From: Limnomonas spitsbergensis
Lineage: Eukaryota; Chlorophyta; Chlorophyceae; Chlamydomonadales
Length of the DNA stretch: 64,000 bases
Reading direction: 5' to 3'
Assembly (NCBI GenBank): GCA_037349105.1
Contig: JAYJMM010000094.1
Span: forward strand, 248,001-312,000
A model generated the notes under the pieces. It ran no database searches. It was not told where the DNA came from and worked only from the letters and a program-made list of their open reading frames with translations. Of the stretch, positions 44,301 to 51,554 are shown piece after piece (position 1 is the first letter of the stretch; every line of letters begins with the position of its first letter). A program made the translations under genes and the position numbers.

Positions 44301-46642
44301 CTGTGCTGCTACGCTCTCTTGGCTGCCTTGCATATGCAGCACCTCTCCTGGCCACCTAGACCCCGAGCCTTTGACCCTAGACCCTTTGTCTCAAAGCTCA
44401 ACCTGTACCAAGGCATATAAACCCTAACCCTAACCGCCTCGATTCGTAACCTACACCCTACGCCCTAAACCCTAACCCTAACCGCCTCCTGGTCACCTAC
44501 ACCCTACGCCCTAAACCCTACACCCGAAACCCCTTGTCGCAAGGCTGAACCCGCACCCAGGCCTATCAACCTTACGCCCTCACCACCTCACATTAGAACA
44601 TACTCAGCACCACTCCTGGTTGTCACAACCCTGAACCCTTTAATCTCAAAGCTTGACCTGCACCAAGGCATATTAACCTTAAACCCTAGCCACCTCACTT
44701 TTTAACCTATGCAGCACCTCTCCTGGCGGCCTTGTGTGGTCACCCATCCATCGTGAAGCTCAAACTGCACCGAGATCCATAAACCCTGAACCCTGACCAC
44801 AGCACATTTGGACATATGCAGCACCACCCCTGGCTACCTAAACCCTCTACCTAACCATCTCACTATTCAGCATATGCAGCACCACTTCTGGCTTCCTAAA
44901 CCCTAAACCTAACCATCTCACTGTCCAACCTATGCAGCACCACTCCTGGCTGCCTTGTGCGGTCACCCATCCATCGTGAAGCTCAACCTAAGCACCATCG
45001 GTATGACATCCAAATCATCTGCTGCGGTCCTAGCCCTGATCAGGTGAATACCGGTACTATGGATTTGGAATGCCTTCCTCTAGATTTGCTGGGGGGGGGG
45101 CGGGTTTTGAGGATCTTGAGATAGCTCTTACTGCAAGACCTCCTTGACCCCTAAAATGGGGCTAGGGATGTCATGAAACAGATATTCCCTTCAGTACTAG
45201 CGAAACCAAAGGACATCTACTGAATAACATCGTTGTTCCCTAAACCCTAAACATATCTTCCCATTAAAACGAGGGCAGCCAAAGCACAACTACTAAATGT
45301 AGTAAATGTAGTTGTTCCCTAACCCCTAAACCCTCAGTCCTAGGGTTAAGATCCAGGGTTAAGATCTAGGTCTATGCGTTATCGTCCTGGTGGATTGATT
45401 GGTTGCTCGTAGGGGAGGAGGTGGTGCAGCAACGCCAACCTCATCGGGCATCAAGGGGGCACAGCGGGGGGGGGCTGCTGCTGCCGCTAATGCGCGGGCG
45501 GCAGCCAGGCCAAGCGTCCGGGCTGGGAGCAAGGCGGGCGGTGCTGCTGCCTGGGCTGCTGCATCAGCGCTCGAAGACCTTATACTGGTGGGTGCGAATT
45601 CGGCACGGGTGCAGCTCGCTCGTGATGCTGAGAACCTGAATTTGGAGATCAGACACTCCTCCTTCGGGTTAATGGCTTAGGGTTAGGGTGAATGGTTTTG
45701 GGTAAATGGTTTAGGGTTAAGTGTTAATGGTTTGGGGGTAAGCGTATATGGTTAAGGTTGAATGGTTAAGGGTGGATGGTTTTAGGTTAAGGGCTAAGTC
45801 CTCCAACAATCCATGCCACAGGGTGTATTTGTATGTTTAGGGTTTAGGTAAAACCCTAAACCCTAAACCCTGAACCCTAAACCCCTCCAACAATCCATGC
45901 CACAGGGTGTATTTGTATGTTCAGGGCAAAGAGCTTAGGGTTTGGGGTTACGTCCCAGGGCTTGCAGTTATGGACAGCCCACGGGAATTCTGCGTCGCAC
46001 TCTACTTCTTTGCCAGTACTTTATTGTACTGGAAGAACGAAAGCTGCGTAATTGTAATATGTAAATACTATTTAGTATACATAGTATGATGCCCCATTGC
46101 CCTCGATAGGTAAAGATGAGCTGCTCGATGCTGTCGTTGTTATTATTTGTTAACTGTGTAAGCCTGCGTGCTTTTTCATGTTTAAATGCGATGGCCTCCG
46201 CCTGGCTTCTGCCCCAGGTGGGCAAAGACGAGCTGCCCGGTTATGTCATTGCCAGTATGTTTTTAACTGGTTTAAAACCGATAATGTTTTAATATTTAAA
46301 TGCAATGGCCTCTGCCTGGCGTCTACCACAGGTGGGCAACGATGAGCTGCCCGGTGATATCATTGTCAGTATGTTTATAACTGTTTTAAAACCGACAGTG
46401 TTGTATTATTTAAATGCGCTGGCCGCCGCCTGGCTCCTAATACAGGTGGGCAAAGACGAGCTGCCTGATGACGTTATTGCCAGTGTGTGTTTTGATTGCT
46501 TTGAAACTGTGAGTGTTTTGTGATATTAAATGCGATGGCCACTGTCTGGCTTCTACCACAGGTGGGCAACGATGAGCCGCCTGATGATGTGGACTTTCCA
46601 GACACGGAATCAGCAAGCGAGAATGCCCCAACACAAGCATAG
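26026..46642 (+). CDS. large multi-exon LRR protein with a conserved THAW/WLDIFAV domain
   Basis: Gene model read by eye. Exons: 26026-26196, about 26834-26933, about 27475-27630, 27999-28317, 29021-29304, 30986-31218, 32013-32082, 32553-32717, 33561-33611, 34363-34452, 35413-35511, 36689-36787, 37529-37618, 38125-38265, 38540-38731 (or -38722), 39731-39834, 40568-40695, 42356-42481, 43487-43608, 43825-43903, 44938-45043, 45413-45587, and a last exon at 46562-46642 or 46703-46795. From 27999 onward every junction keeps phase. The second and third exons are the weakest. The start at 26026 is the first good ATG, but the frame is open upstream. Architecture: low-complexity N-terminus, a compact conserved domain, about eight RNI-like leucine-rich repeats. 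A signalling or immune-receptor-like role is conceivable; nothing in the sequence proves it. Confidence 0.72.
26460..26815 (+). repeat. GTACAGCAC short repeats and a roughly 105-bp duplication
   Basis: Dense ACTGTACAGCACGGTACAGC words, with the segment ACATTGCACAGTGCAGTATA occurring twice (about 26670 and 26780). It lies in the first intron of the LRR gene. Confidence 0.85.
26958..27293 (+). repeat. 50-bp minisatellite
   Basis: Unit CATGCATGCAGTCAGGTGCA, TGGTGAGGCCCCTCGCATGG, CTGTCAAGCC, exactly 50 bp apart at 27064, 27114 and 27164. Begins just after the donor at 26934. Confidence 0.95.
27680..27945 (+). repeat. degenerate GTTGCACCCTGCTACCTAG repeats
   Basis: Irregular copies, including two of AGCTGCTGTACAGTTATGCC. 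Intronic. Confidence 0.75.
28330..28540 (+). repeat. GTGTTGCA short-unit array
   Basis: Repeated TGTTGCAGGGGTGTTGCAAA with variable spacing, starting right after the donor at 28318. Confidence 0.9.
28660..28995 (-). repeat. C-tract array, G-quadruplex potential on the minus strand
   Basis: More than twenty CCCCTGCCCTAC-type units with C runs of 4 to 15, preceded by a TTTAGGG/CCCTAAA inverted pair at about 28665-28700. The minus strand can form G-quadruplexes and the plus strand an i-motif. It ends just before the acceptor at 29020. Confidence 0.9.
29305..29770 (+). repeat. 136-bp tandem copies of an exon end plus donor
   Basis: GCGGTGGTCACTG-type starts at 29431, 29567 and 29703, 136 bp apart. 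Each unit contains GAGATTCCTGCAGTGCGCAC or a near variant followed by G and GTGCG. This is the last seven codons of the exon ending at 29304 (EIPAVRT) with its donor. In two units CTGCAG stands directly before it, making a 21-nt in-frame micro-exon possible. Confidence 0.85.
30130..30430 (+). repeat. GTGACAGTTACT short-unit array
   Basis: 6- and 12-bp words (GTGACAGTTACTGTGGCAGT) repeat irregularly, giving an open TVTVTVAVTL-type frame that I regard as non-coding. Confidence 0.9.
30486..30575 (-). mobile_element. LINE/SINE 3'-tail copy
   Basis: AAAGAAAGCTACGCCCTACT followed by AGGGCGTGG, then GTTAAGGAAACAACTCAGCT, GAGGCCGTAGCCACATCCGC. It matches the 3' end of the LINE at 17234-17325. The hairpin ACGCCCT/AGGGCGT is intact. 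Confidence 0.8.
30660..30975 (-). repeat. 27-bp telomere-like tandem array
   Basis: About eleven copies of AACCCTAAACCCTTAACCCT plus ACCTCCC. It ends ten bases before the acceptor at 30985. Confidence 0.95.
30986..36787 (+). CDS. LRR gene, conserved THAW/WLDIFAV domain exons
   Basis: Seven exons (30986-31218, 32013-32082, 32553-32717, 33561-33611, 34363-34452, 35413-35511, 36689-36787) join in phase. Order: VRLGNLTTAEVVARYIRP and GKSTFFVTHAWSYK; then FKDLVSMISQHYS; then VYYWLDIFAVQQNF ... ALLKPS-like region ending TRVWCL; then YEALTAHTSEGVQLEML; then SRSYAEAYLELMDRFMTK; then VVSPLDVSTAQATVEEDR; then FNKLLRNLMSSRMMDALL. I recall this arrangement (SHAW near the start, WLDIFAVNQ in the middle, VWCLYE after) from uncharacterised algal and oomycete proteins. 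Its fold may be distantly TIR-like; I assign no function. Confidence 0.75.
31600..31665 (+). repeat. CTTCTC microsatellite
   Basis: Pure (TTCTCC)n run of about 60 bp inside the intron before the FKDLV exon. Confidence 0.9.
31672..32012 (+). repeat. three truncated copies of the FKDLV exon
   Basis: Copies begin at about 31674, 31792 and 31910, each after a CTTGCAG acceptor. They read ATTTAAATATCTTGTTTCTG, ATTCAAAGATCTGGTGTCCA and ATTCAAAATCTGGTGTCCAT, then diverge. The complete exon (32013-32082) follows. Confidence 0.9.
32131..32220 (-). mobile_element. LINE/SINE 3'-tail copy
   Basis: AAAGAAAGAAGGCTACACCC, CACTAGGGCGTGGAGGTTAA, GGAAATAGCGCAGCTGGGGC. It is inserted between duplicated copies of the 3' end of the exon at 32013-32082 (copies near 32069, 32242 and 32318). 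Confidence 0.8.
32739..32785. repeat. perfect 15-bp hairpin after a splice donor
   Basis: GGGTCCCAGACGGTA at 32739-32753 pairs exactly with 32771-32785, with a 17-nt loop. It starts 21 bp after the donor at 32718. Confidence 0.9.
32845..33170 (+). repeat. 117-bp tandem copies of an exon end plus donor
   Basis: AAGCCCTCGACGCCT at 32896, 33013 and 33130 each leads to a copy of GTTTGGTGTCTG, GTGAGC (last one altered). These are the last codons (TRVWCL) of exon 32553-32717 with its donor. Confidence 0.92.
33607..33745 (+). repeat. repeated ATGCTG-GTAAGAGCT donor copies
   Basis: Four copies of the end of the exon at 33561-33611, each followed by GTAAGAG or GTAGGAG, GCTGCCTGAGTATATAAATA. Spacing is about 37 bp. 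Confidence 0.88.
33945..34300 (+). repeat. truncated copies of the VDDANSKPH exon start
   Basis: Three degenerate copies (near 33950, 34117 and 34262) of AAGGTTGACGATGGCAACAG precede the real exon at 34363. They are separated by CCCTAAACC-rich sequence. A further copy of the exon end (ACCTGGAGCTGATGGA...) follows at about 34572-34606. Confidence 0.82.
34720..35230 (+). repeat. 81-bp tandem array
   Basis: CACCACATCCTGATCCCTTT at 34871, 34952 and 35033 marks the 81-bp period; about six or seven copies in all. GCAACGTTGC palindromes occur in each unit. Confidence 0.92.
35309..35385 (+). repeat. dispersed repeat, arm 1 of an inverted pair
   Basis: CAGCCTTTTGCAAAAGAGCC, AGGCAGTGCGAACCGG. Its reverse complement matches 36593-36662 (CCGGTTCGCTCTGCCTGGCC, CTTTCGCAAAAGGCTG). 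A diverged copy is near 5122-5165. Confidence 0.75.
35829..36030 (+). repeat. 200-bp dispersed repeat, copy 2
   Basis: Direct-orientation relative of 23117-23315. Confidence 0.8.
36593..36662 (-). repeat. dispersed repeat, arm 2 of an inverted pair
   Basis: Inverted relative of 35309-35385. It lies just upstream of the FNKLL exon. Confidence 0.75.
36790..36945 (+). repeat. GGGGAGGAGCGG purine array, G-quadruplex potential
   Basis: GGGGAGGAGCGGGG-type units start right after the donor at 36788. Many G runs of 3-4 lie on the plus (transcribed RNA) strand. Confidence 0.88.
37000..37050 (+). repeat. truncated copy of the VGAGAKLFCTA exon
   Basis: GCTGACAG then GTGGGAGTAGGGACCCAGCT, TTTCTGCACGGCGTCC resembles the start of the exon at 37529-37618, then diverges to a stop. 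Confidence 0.8.
37529..37618 (+). CDS. LRR gene, linker exon before the LRRs
   Basis: 30 codons, phase 0 at both ends, between CGTGACAG and GTAACT. It encodes VGAGAKLFCTAIMLAGIKLN then GDRTVTILGQ. Confidence 0.75.
37620..37940 (+). repeat. degenerate GGGTTATGTACCTGCACGAA repeats
   Basis: About 20-bp irregular units following the donor at 37619; many carry GTAACTGCA-type words resembling that donor (GTAACTGC). Confidence 0.8.
38125..46642 (+). CDS. LRR gene, leucine-rich-repeat exons (RNI type)
   Basis: Each exon carries about one or two repeats of the ribonuclease-inhibitor type: VVVRRCGLSALGTKALASAL / NLEDLDLMDNAD (38125-38265); VGDAGVSFLARAIASGASLT / RLGLWNTGVGDAGAEAL (38540-); DLNLGYNPHITGAGLQELC (39731-39834); LHLGVSGACNELGVAVGN (40568-40695); LQQLDLDENELDGEAAVSLV (42356-42481); LSILGLNSTGMTSGAGK (43487-43608); IKELDVGGNEMGDAGAG (43825-43903); IVKLNLSTIGMTSKSSAAVL (44938-45043); an Ala/Gly-rich exon ending ALEDLIL (45413-45587); then VGNDE(L/P)PDDV in the last exon. 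Phases fit at every junction. The choice of last exon is open: 46562-46642 ends in TAG and 46703-46795 in TGA. Confidence 0.82.
39289..39730 (+). repeat. eight truncated copies of the DLNLGYN exon start
   Basis: Starts at 39289, 39379, 39431, 39470, 39523, 39570, 39626 and 39679 each follow an AG acceptor. They read GATTTGAACCTGGGATACAG or a variant, then run into CCCTAAACCC-type sequence. The ninth copy (39731) is the complete exon. Confidence 0.95.
40735..40890 (+). repeat. TAGGGATTAGGGTGTAGGG telomere-like repeats
   Basis: Irregular TTAGGG/GTAGGG runs after the donor at 40696. Confidence 0.85.
41320..42130 (+). repeat. 91-bp tandem array of CACCTGCTACCTGT sub-units
   Basis: Long-period copies start 91 bp apart (41615, 41706, 41797, 41888, 41979) and are nearly identical, which suggests recent expansion. 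The unit is itself built of 7-14-bp CACCTGCTACC words. Because 91 is not a multiple of three, the peptide frame rotates. Confidence 0.96.
42565..42725 (+). repeat. MITE-like dispersed element, copy 2
   Basis: Starts AACCAGTGCTGTGC and ends in the near reverse complement (GCGCAGCGCTGGTT), so about 14-bp terminal inverted repeats. The body (TGTGGTGACTGAAATGCGGC) is related to 22448-22690. It lies in an intron of the LRR gene. Confidence 0.65.
42869..43486 (+). repeat. five truncated copies of the SNYQLSD exon
   Basis: Starts at 42869, 42997, 43116, 43235 and 43361 (spacing 119-128 bp); the complete exon is at 43487-43608. Copies keep TATCAGCTGTCTGATAGCAA and CACCTCCCTCTCCATC, then stop matching before the exon's second half and donor. 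The copy at 43116 has lost its AG acceptor (CATG). Confidence 0.95.
44190..44300 (+). mobile_element. LINE/SINE 3'-tail copy, opposite orientation
   Basis: GGTAACGGCGTGGATTGGCT, then CACGCCCCCACGGGGCGTAG, CTTTCTTTC. The start GTGGCGCAACGGT resembles a tRNA-type A box, so this may be a SINE that borrows the LINE tail. Confidence 0.72.
44330..44937 (+). repeat. truncated copies of the APLLAALCGHPS exon start
   Basis: About five copies (near 44338, 44607, 44717, 44822 and 44879) of TATGCAGCACCACTCCTGGC. Most then run into CCCTAAACCC; the one at 44717 keeps more of the exon. The complete exon starts at 44938. Confidence 0.9.
45670..45930 (+). repeat. AATGGTTTAGGGTTAAG repeats and 60-bp duplication
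   Basis: Degenerate TTAGGG words, and CTCCAACAATCCATGCCACA, GGGTGTATTTGTATGTT present twice (45802 and 45886). Confidence 0.85.
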
Positions 46643-46795
46643 TCAAGCTCCATCGATATGAATATGAAATGCTGACTTACCATATCGTGCTACCTTGCAC
46701 AGGTGGGCAACGATGAGCTGCCCGATGATGTGGTGGCCGCGGTGGTGACGTGGAAGACGAGGAGATGGGCCAGGATAATCAGCGGAGAGGCGTGA
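46110..46795 (+). repeat. six copies of the last LRR-gene exon
   Basis: Starts after AG at 46110, 46218, 46332, 46446, 46562 and 46703, each GTGGGCAA(A/C)GA(C/T)GAGC or a variant (VGxDELP). Copies two and four end in stops after 20-30 codons; copies five and six give plausible C-termini. Any of them could serve as a terminal exon. Confidence 0.9.
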
Positions 46796-47659
46796 CAACA
46801 TTTGAACGGGCCAGAATAGTCAATGGACATTCCGCCCCGAACTGTACTGTTCTCTGACCCGCACACCCATGGATAGGGAGGAGCACAGTTTTCTTTCCTT
46901 AATAATTTATTTTGGCGGAGAGGCTTGACATGCAATGTGCTAGAGGCCATAATGGACTGTGGAGAGGCACAACCAGTCAACGGAGGGGGATGACAGGTAT
47001 GGGCCAGAAATGGCGTGATGTTTGTTGGCCGGAGCAGTCACCGGAATGTCTTGGCGGGTGGAGAGCTATGGCGAGAAGGGGCTTCAAGTGTGGATAGAGA
47101 GAGGTTTGGTAGCCTCTTTAACAGCATCAGCATCTGTCAGTGCAAATAAAAAAATCTGGACATAAATATATTATTCAATGCAACAAATTGAAGAAAGGGC
47201 CCGAGTATGACTTCCTGCATTGAAGATTGGTCCTGAACAGTGACAGCCACGGTGCCCTCCTCTATTTGAGGCGTATCTATGAGTGCTAACACCGGTTTGT
47301 GGGCACATGTCCCATGTATCAAATGTGATGCTCTGCTGGACTGTAAAAACTGCACACACTTGGCAGGAGGTCCACTAACTTCAGCACACACTTCCCAGGA
47401 GGGTTTGCAATGCCCCTTGGGTCTTGTCAGCGACAAGGGGACAACACGTCACAGAGGGATCGCTTTCTCATGGAATGGGGACAACATTGTGGCTCAATTG
47501 CATGCTGAAATAAAAGCATATGTGGTATCAAAAAATGAAGATAACTTTGCCCGCAAGGGCTAAGGTTTTATGGAGCAGTGCGGCCTTAGCGGTGCCACTG
47601 TCCATTCTCCGGCCGGTGAGGTGCCCCAAAATCGCTGAGGTGCCCCCCCAAAATCAATG

Positions 47660-48175
47660 ACAAAACACCTATGGCATATGGACCATACAAAAGAAAGACG
47701 CCGCGTTGGCGCCCAACTGTTCAGATGGGAGAGACGAACAGAAACACTGAAAGGAAGAGGGGACACATAAATACGTAAAGGAACAAAAGGAGAGCCAGGC
47801 CGGGAGGGCAAACAACCCCGCCGGTAGCTGGGGCTCCTCTAGCCCCAAAAGGGTGTGGCTCGAAAGCCTCTCAGCGTGAACCATTTTTGCCCCGTAGGGG
47901 TTAAGGAAACAGTGCGGCATGGGCCCATGCCAAGTGCGCAGGTGTCTCTAAAGAGTCGACGTTACACCTATGGGCCATGCACAAGAAGGCTCCGCTGCGC
48001 TGGCCGGCGCCCAGCTGTTCTGATGGCAGAGAAGAAAAGAAAGGAAGACTGGAGGGGACACAAAATACTCATGAAGAAACAAAAGAAGAGGCCAGGAAGG
48101 CAAACATGTCCGATGTTATATGAGCTCCTATTGCGCCAAAGAGTGTGGCGCAAAACCTTCTCATCAGCGTGCGTG
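47660..48175 (+). repeat. pair of roughly 210-bp direct repeats
   Basis: The two blocks share GCTGCGCTGGCCGGCGCCCA-like, GAACAGAAACACTGAAAGGA-like and AGGCCAGGAAGGCAAACA-like stretches about 300 bp apart. A shortened LINE-tail relative (GTTAAGGAAACAGTGCGGCA) lies between them at about 47897. Confidence 0.7.
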
Positions 48176-49084
48176 CACCATCATCATCCCTCAAATCCCC
48201 TGCTGCTTCATTGCATCTGAACCGAAATACATAATTGGTAAGCAGTTTTGGTATGCCACTGCCTATTATAAATGCCTATTATACTGCCTACCGGTATTAT
48301 ACATGGCACCACAATCACACAAAGCTTGGAAATCCATTGTTCACGAGCCTGATCAACAATCGCAAGGCACTTTGGTGAGCAATTTATGCAAGTACCGGGT
48401 AATTTGGATGGAGCCATTTCGGCAAGAGTCTATATTTTGTTTTTTGAGGGTAGTGAGGCTGGCAGAGCTTTGGTCTGGATTCCCAATGGCCATGATGTAG
48501 TATATCAGCTCGAGCTTTGCAGAACCAAGGTAGACAGCATCAGTCCAAAGGGTTTTGGAGAAAGCACTTGAACCAGGCTAGTATGGCCCGAAAACCAGTA
48601 AAGCCGCGAGGGAGCCCGTTAGGCCTGGTAGGGATCGTGCATGAGGTCCCGAGGGGTTCCGGCGCCCTTGCTCCATAGCGTGGATGGCAATCATTCATAA
48701 ACACAAAAGCCCATACACCTGGGTTAATGTTGTGCGCACATGGGGGCTGGAGAAGCCAGGCATCCACCCTAGTGAGCGGTCGACCAGGCATGAGGGCACC
48801 GGCAACTGAAGCTCTGCCACTATGGCTCGGGTTGTCGGGCATCAGGGCAGTGGGCTCCTAAGCATGACCTATCAAGGAGACAATTGCTGACGGGTCCCAT
48901 ACTACCTCGAGCTCAACACATTTGCAACCCTACTTGAGTCTTGCACCTCAGCACCACGGAAGTCTGGAACAACATTATAACCTCGCTCTTACGCTTGCAC
49001 GGCACAACACTACTTTTCTTTACGTTGAACTTAACAGGGTGTGAGGCCGGTCGCTCAACCCTAGAAACCTGAGACGCAAACACG

Positions 49085-49535
49085 AGACAGAAAGAAAGAA
49101 AGCTACGTCCTATAAGGGCGTGGAGGTTAAGGAAACAACGCAGCTTGGGGCCAAAGCCGCATCCGCGCCGTTACCATGAGGCAAAAAGAAAGAAGCAACT
49201 TCCCCACGGTGGTTTTCACTTATGGGTGTGCTTTATTGGCTCTGTTTCAGGCTTTGTGGCGGAAAATATTTGAGTCTGCGTCTGGTTTGTACTATGCTAT
49301 GCAAGAGTTTTATCGAATGGACATGCATTTTCCGATGGGCGCATTTCGTAGTATGGAACGCGGTGATCCCTAGAGACATCATGGCTTTAATTGTGTGCTT
49401 ATTATAAATAGTGCCCGATGTGCCGATCAAGATTGGAATAATTTTATGTTGTTTTGTTGGTTCCCGTTCAAGATAAGCAGCCCAATGAGGTCAGTGTGAT
49501 GGTTTAAGCAAGCTTTTAATTGGTCCCCATGATCG
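49085..49535 (-). mobile_element. 5'-truncated LINE copy, 3' 450 bp only
   Basis: Collinear with 17234-17680 of the larger copy: same (AAAG)n/hairpin tail (AAAGCTACGTCCTATAAGGG), same ATGAGGCAAAAAGAAAGAAG, same coding end (MIGTSGTIYNKHTIKAMMSL on the minus strand). In this copy the reading frame continues further (HSIVQTRRRLKYFPPQSL), while the larger copy stops earlier. Confidence 0.9.
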
Positions 49536-51554
49536 GTGGTCCCCATACATGTTCCCCGCAAAGAGGTGCTATCTCGATTAGGGTGAGCAGTGTATGTAGT
49601 GTATGTGCTGGCTCAAATTACAGTGAGCAGTTAGAAGTGCTGGACTCAAAAGTAGTGTTCTCAGAAAGCTAAAGAGCATATTCAGGAGTTCAAGTAAGAA
49701 AGAAATAGTGGCTGCATAAACTTCAGCAGAGGCAAACGTGGGAATTACACACTCCTCTGGCATCCAGAGAATACACAACAGTGTAACTGCAACAGCAGTT
49801 ACGTACGGTACACAGAGTTAAACTGCAGGAATTCGTAAACAAGGAACTGATAATTTAGTAATATGCACGGTGCTCTACATCAGCACGGCACATTAGGGAC
49901 GCTAACTTGTTGAGAACTGAGGCCACCAGCTGAGCAGCAGTGTCTTTTAAGGCAGCGGGCGGGGGGCGGGGGGGGGGGGCGTAGCCAGTTAGGTGGGCAG
50001 CATGCAGGGACAGCAGCAAGAGAGGCTTAGTGGCTTACTTGATGGTATGTGAAGCTTGTAGTTTGCCGACGAACAGAAGCCGAAAAAACTCGAGCCGACG
50101 AAATGAAGCCGATGAAGATTAATATCGGCAATCGCACAACGATCACGTTGTGGCCACCCGCGCCCTGGCCACCCGCCTTGCCATACCGTTGTGCGCTGAA
50201 CCCACCCGATGACGTACCCCAGCTGGTCACGCACGTGCTGCATAACACCGCCCCGGTCAGTCACGTGATATTGGATTCACTAGAGTCTGCCACGATGGGC
50301 AGATACAATGCGATTGGTCATCAGGCATGACGGTCATCATTACGTCGTCTTCATCGGCTGAACAACACACACGCTGCGTGCGCTCACCACAACACTTATT
50401 GCTCCTGCTCATTCGGGTCCGCTTGTATCACCCGCTAGGTCTTCCATATCTGCATAGCTAGTATGCGCATATATACAACGCTGTGAGCCTGCGATGCGCA
50501 ACCACATGTCTCGACACATGTCATACTCGATATTTGAATGTCGTCTAGTCCCAATACAATGCACACCTCACATTCGCCCCGGCGCCGGCGCCTGGCTCAA
50601 TCTCGACCACGAGTGCACATACGCGTATGCATACGCTGCCACGTTGCGAGTCGCCACCCGCCACCCCTGCAGGTATATAATAATATAAGGGCCCTTGGCT
50701 GCACTCAGATCTTAAGAAGCTTCCTAACACACACTCCATCTCAATATGCAACACTTGGCGAATCAATTCGGCCTCGTGTATGTGCGTGTGCCTGCCGCAT
50801 TGTATGCATACCTTTGAGTCGAGCGCTGCTTACGTTACACGAGGTCACGACGCACGAGCCATCGAATCAGTCCTCACTCCATTCGAATCACCCCACCCGT
50901 GCCCCGCAGTGATTCAAGGGGGAGGGGGGGGGGGTGATCATTCCCACAACTTGCTCAACTTGGACAATTTGCAGTCTCGGCATTTTGAAATCCAAAATCC
51001 TGACACTGTTCCGAGAACTTCTACGAGGACCACCCCTAAATCGCTGCCCGCGACGAAAAAGAGGGGTGCAAAGCGAATAAGATACGTCGGCTACGGCCTG
51101 CCGGGGCGGGGTGGGCGTGGCCGGAGGGGGGGCGAATTACGTCGGGGGGGGGGGGATTCGGAGGCTGGGAGCCTCCCCGCCTTCAGCGTCGATTTCTTGC
51201 TACGAAACCTGACAGCGCTGCACAGGCTGCCCAGCAACCCTCTCAAGGAAACTTGATTTGTATCGAGGCCTAGCATACCCCATCTGGAATGCTTATCCTC
51301 AAACGCGACCGAACTTGATTTCCACTCTTCCACCTCTGGTACTGCATTGTCTTGTGGGGCAGCACAACACTCCCTCGACAGCATGATAGGTATCGGGGAC
51401 TAAACCACCCTCATACGATGCCAGTGGACAAGCGCGACACAACTTGAATTCCTTACAATTGCTCGACCACCTCTGGTCACGTATCACTGGACAGCCACAG
51501 CAGCGCTGCAACACGCCCGTCTCATCGCCTCTCCTACATTTGTGGCGGTAAAAC

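Larger units (their letters stand above)
46800..51554. other. intergenic region with dispersed repeats
   Basis: No domain-bearing frame recognised. It holds a duplicated block (47660-47880 and 47960-48175), a LINE 3' fragment (49085-49535) and a long G run at about 49966-49980. Frames at 47279-47563 and 48386-48571 (ILFFEGSEAGRALVWIPNGH) read somewhat protein-like but lack any family signal. 50340-51550 should contain the promoter and leader of the HNOB gene. Confidence 0.5.
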
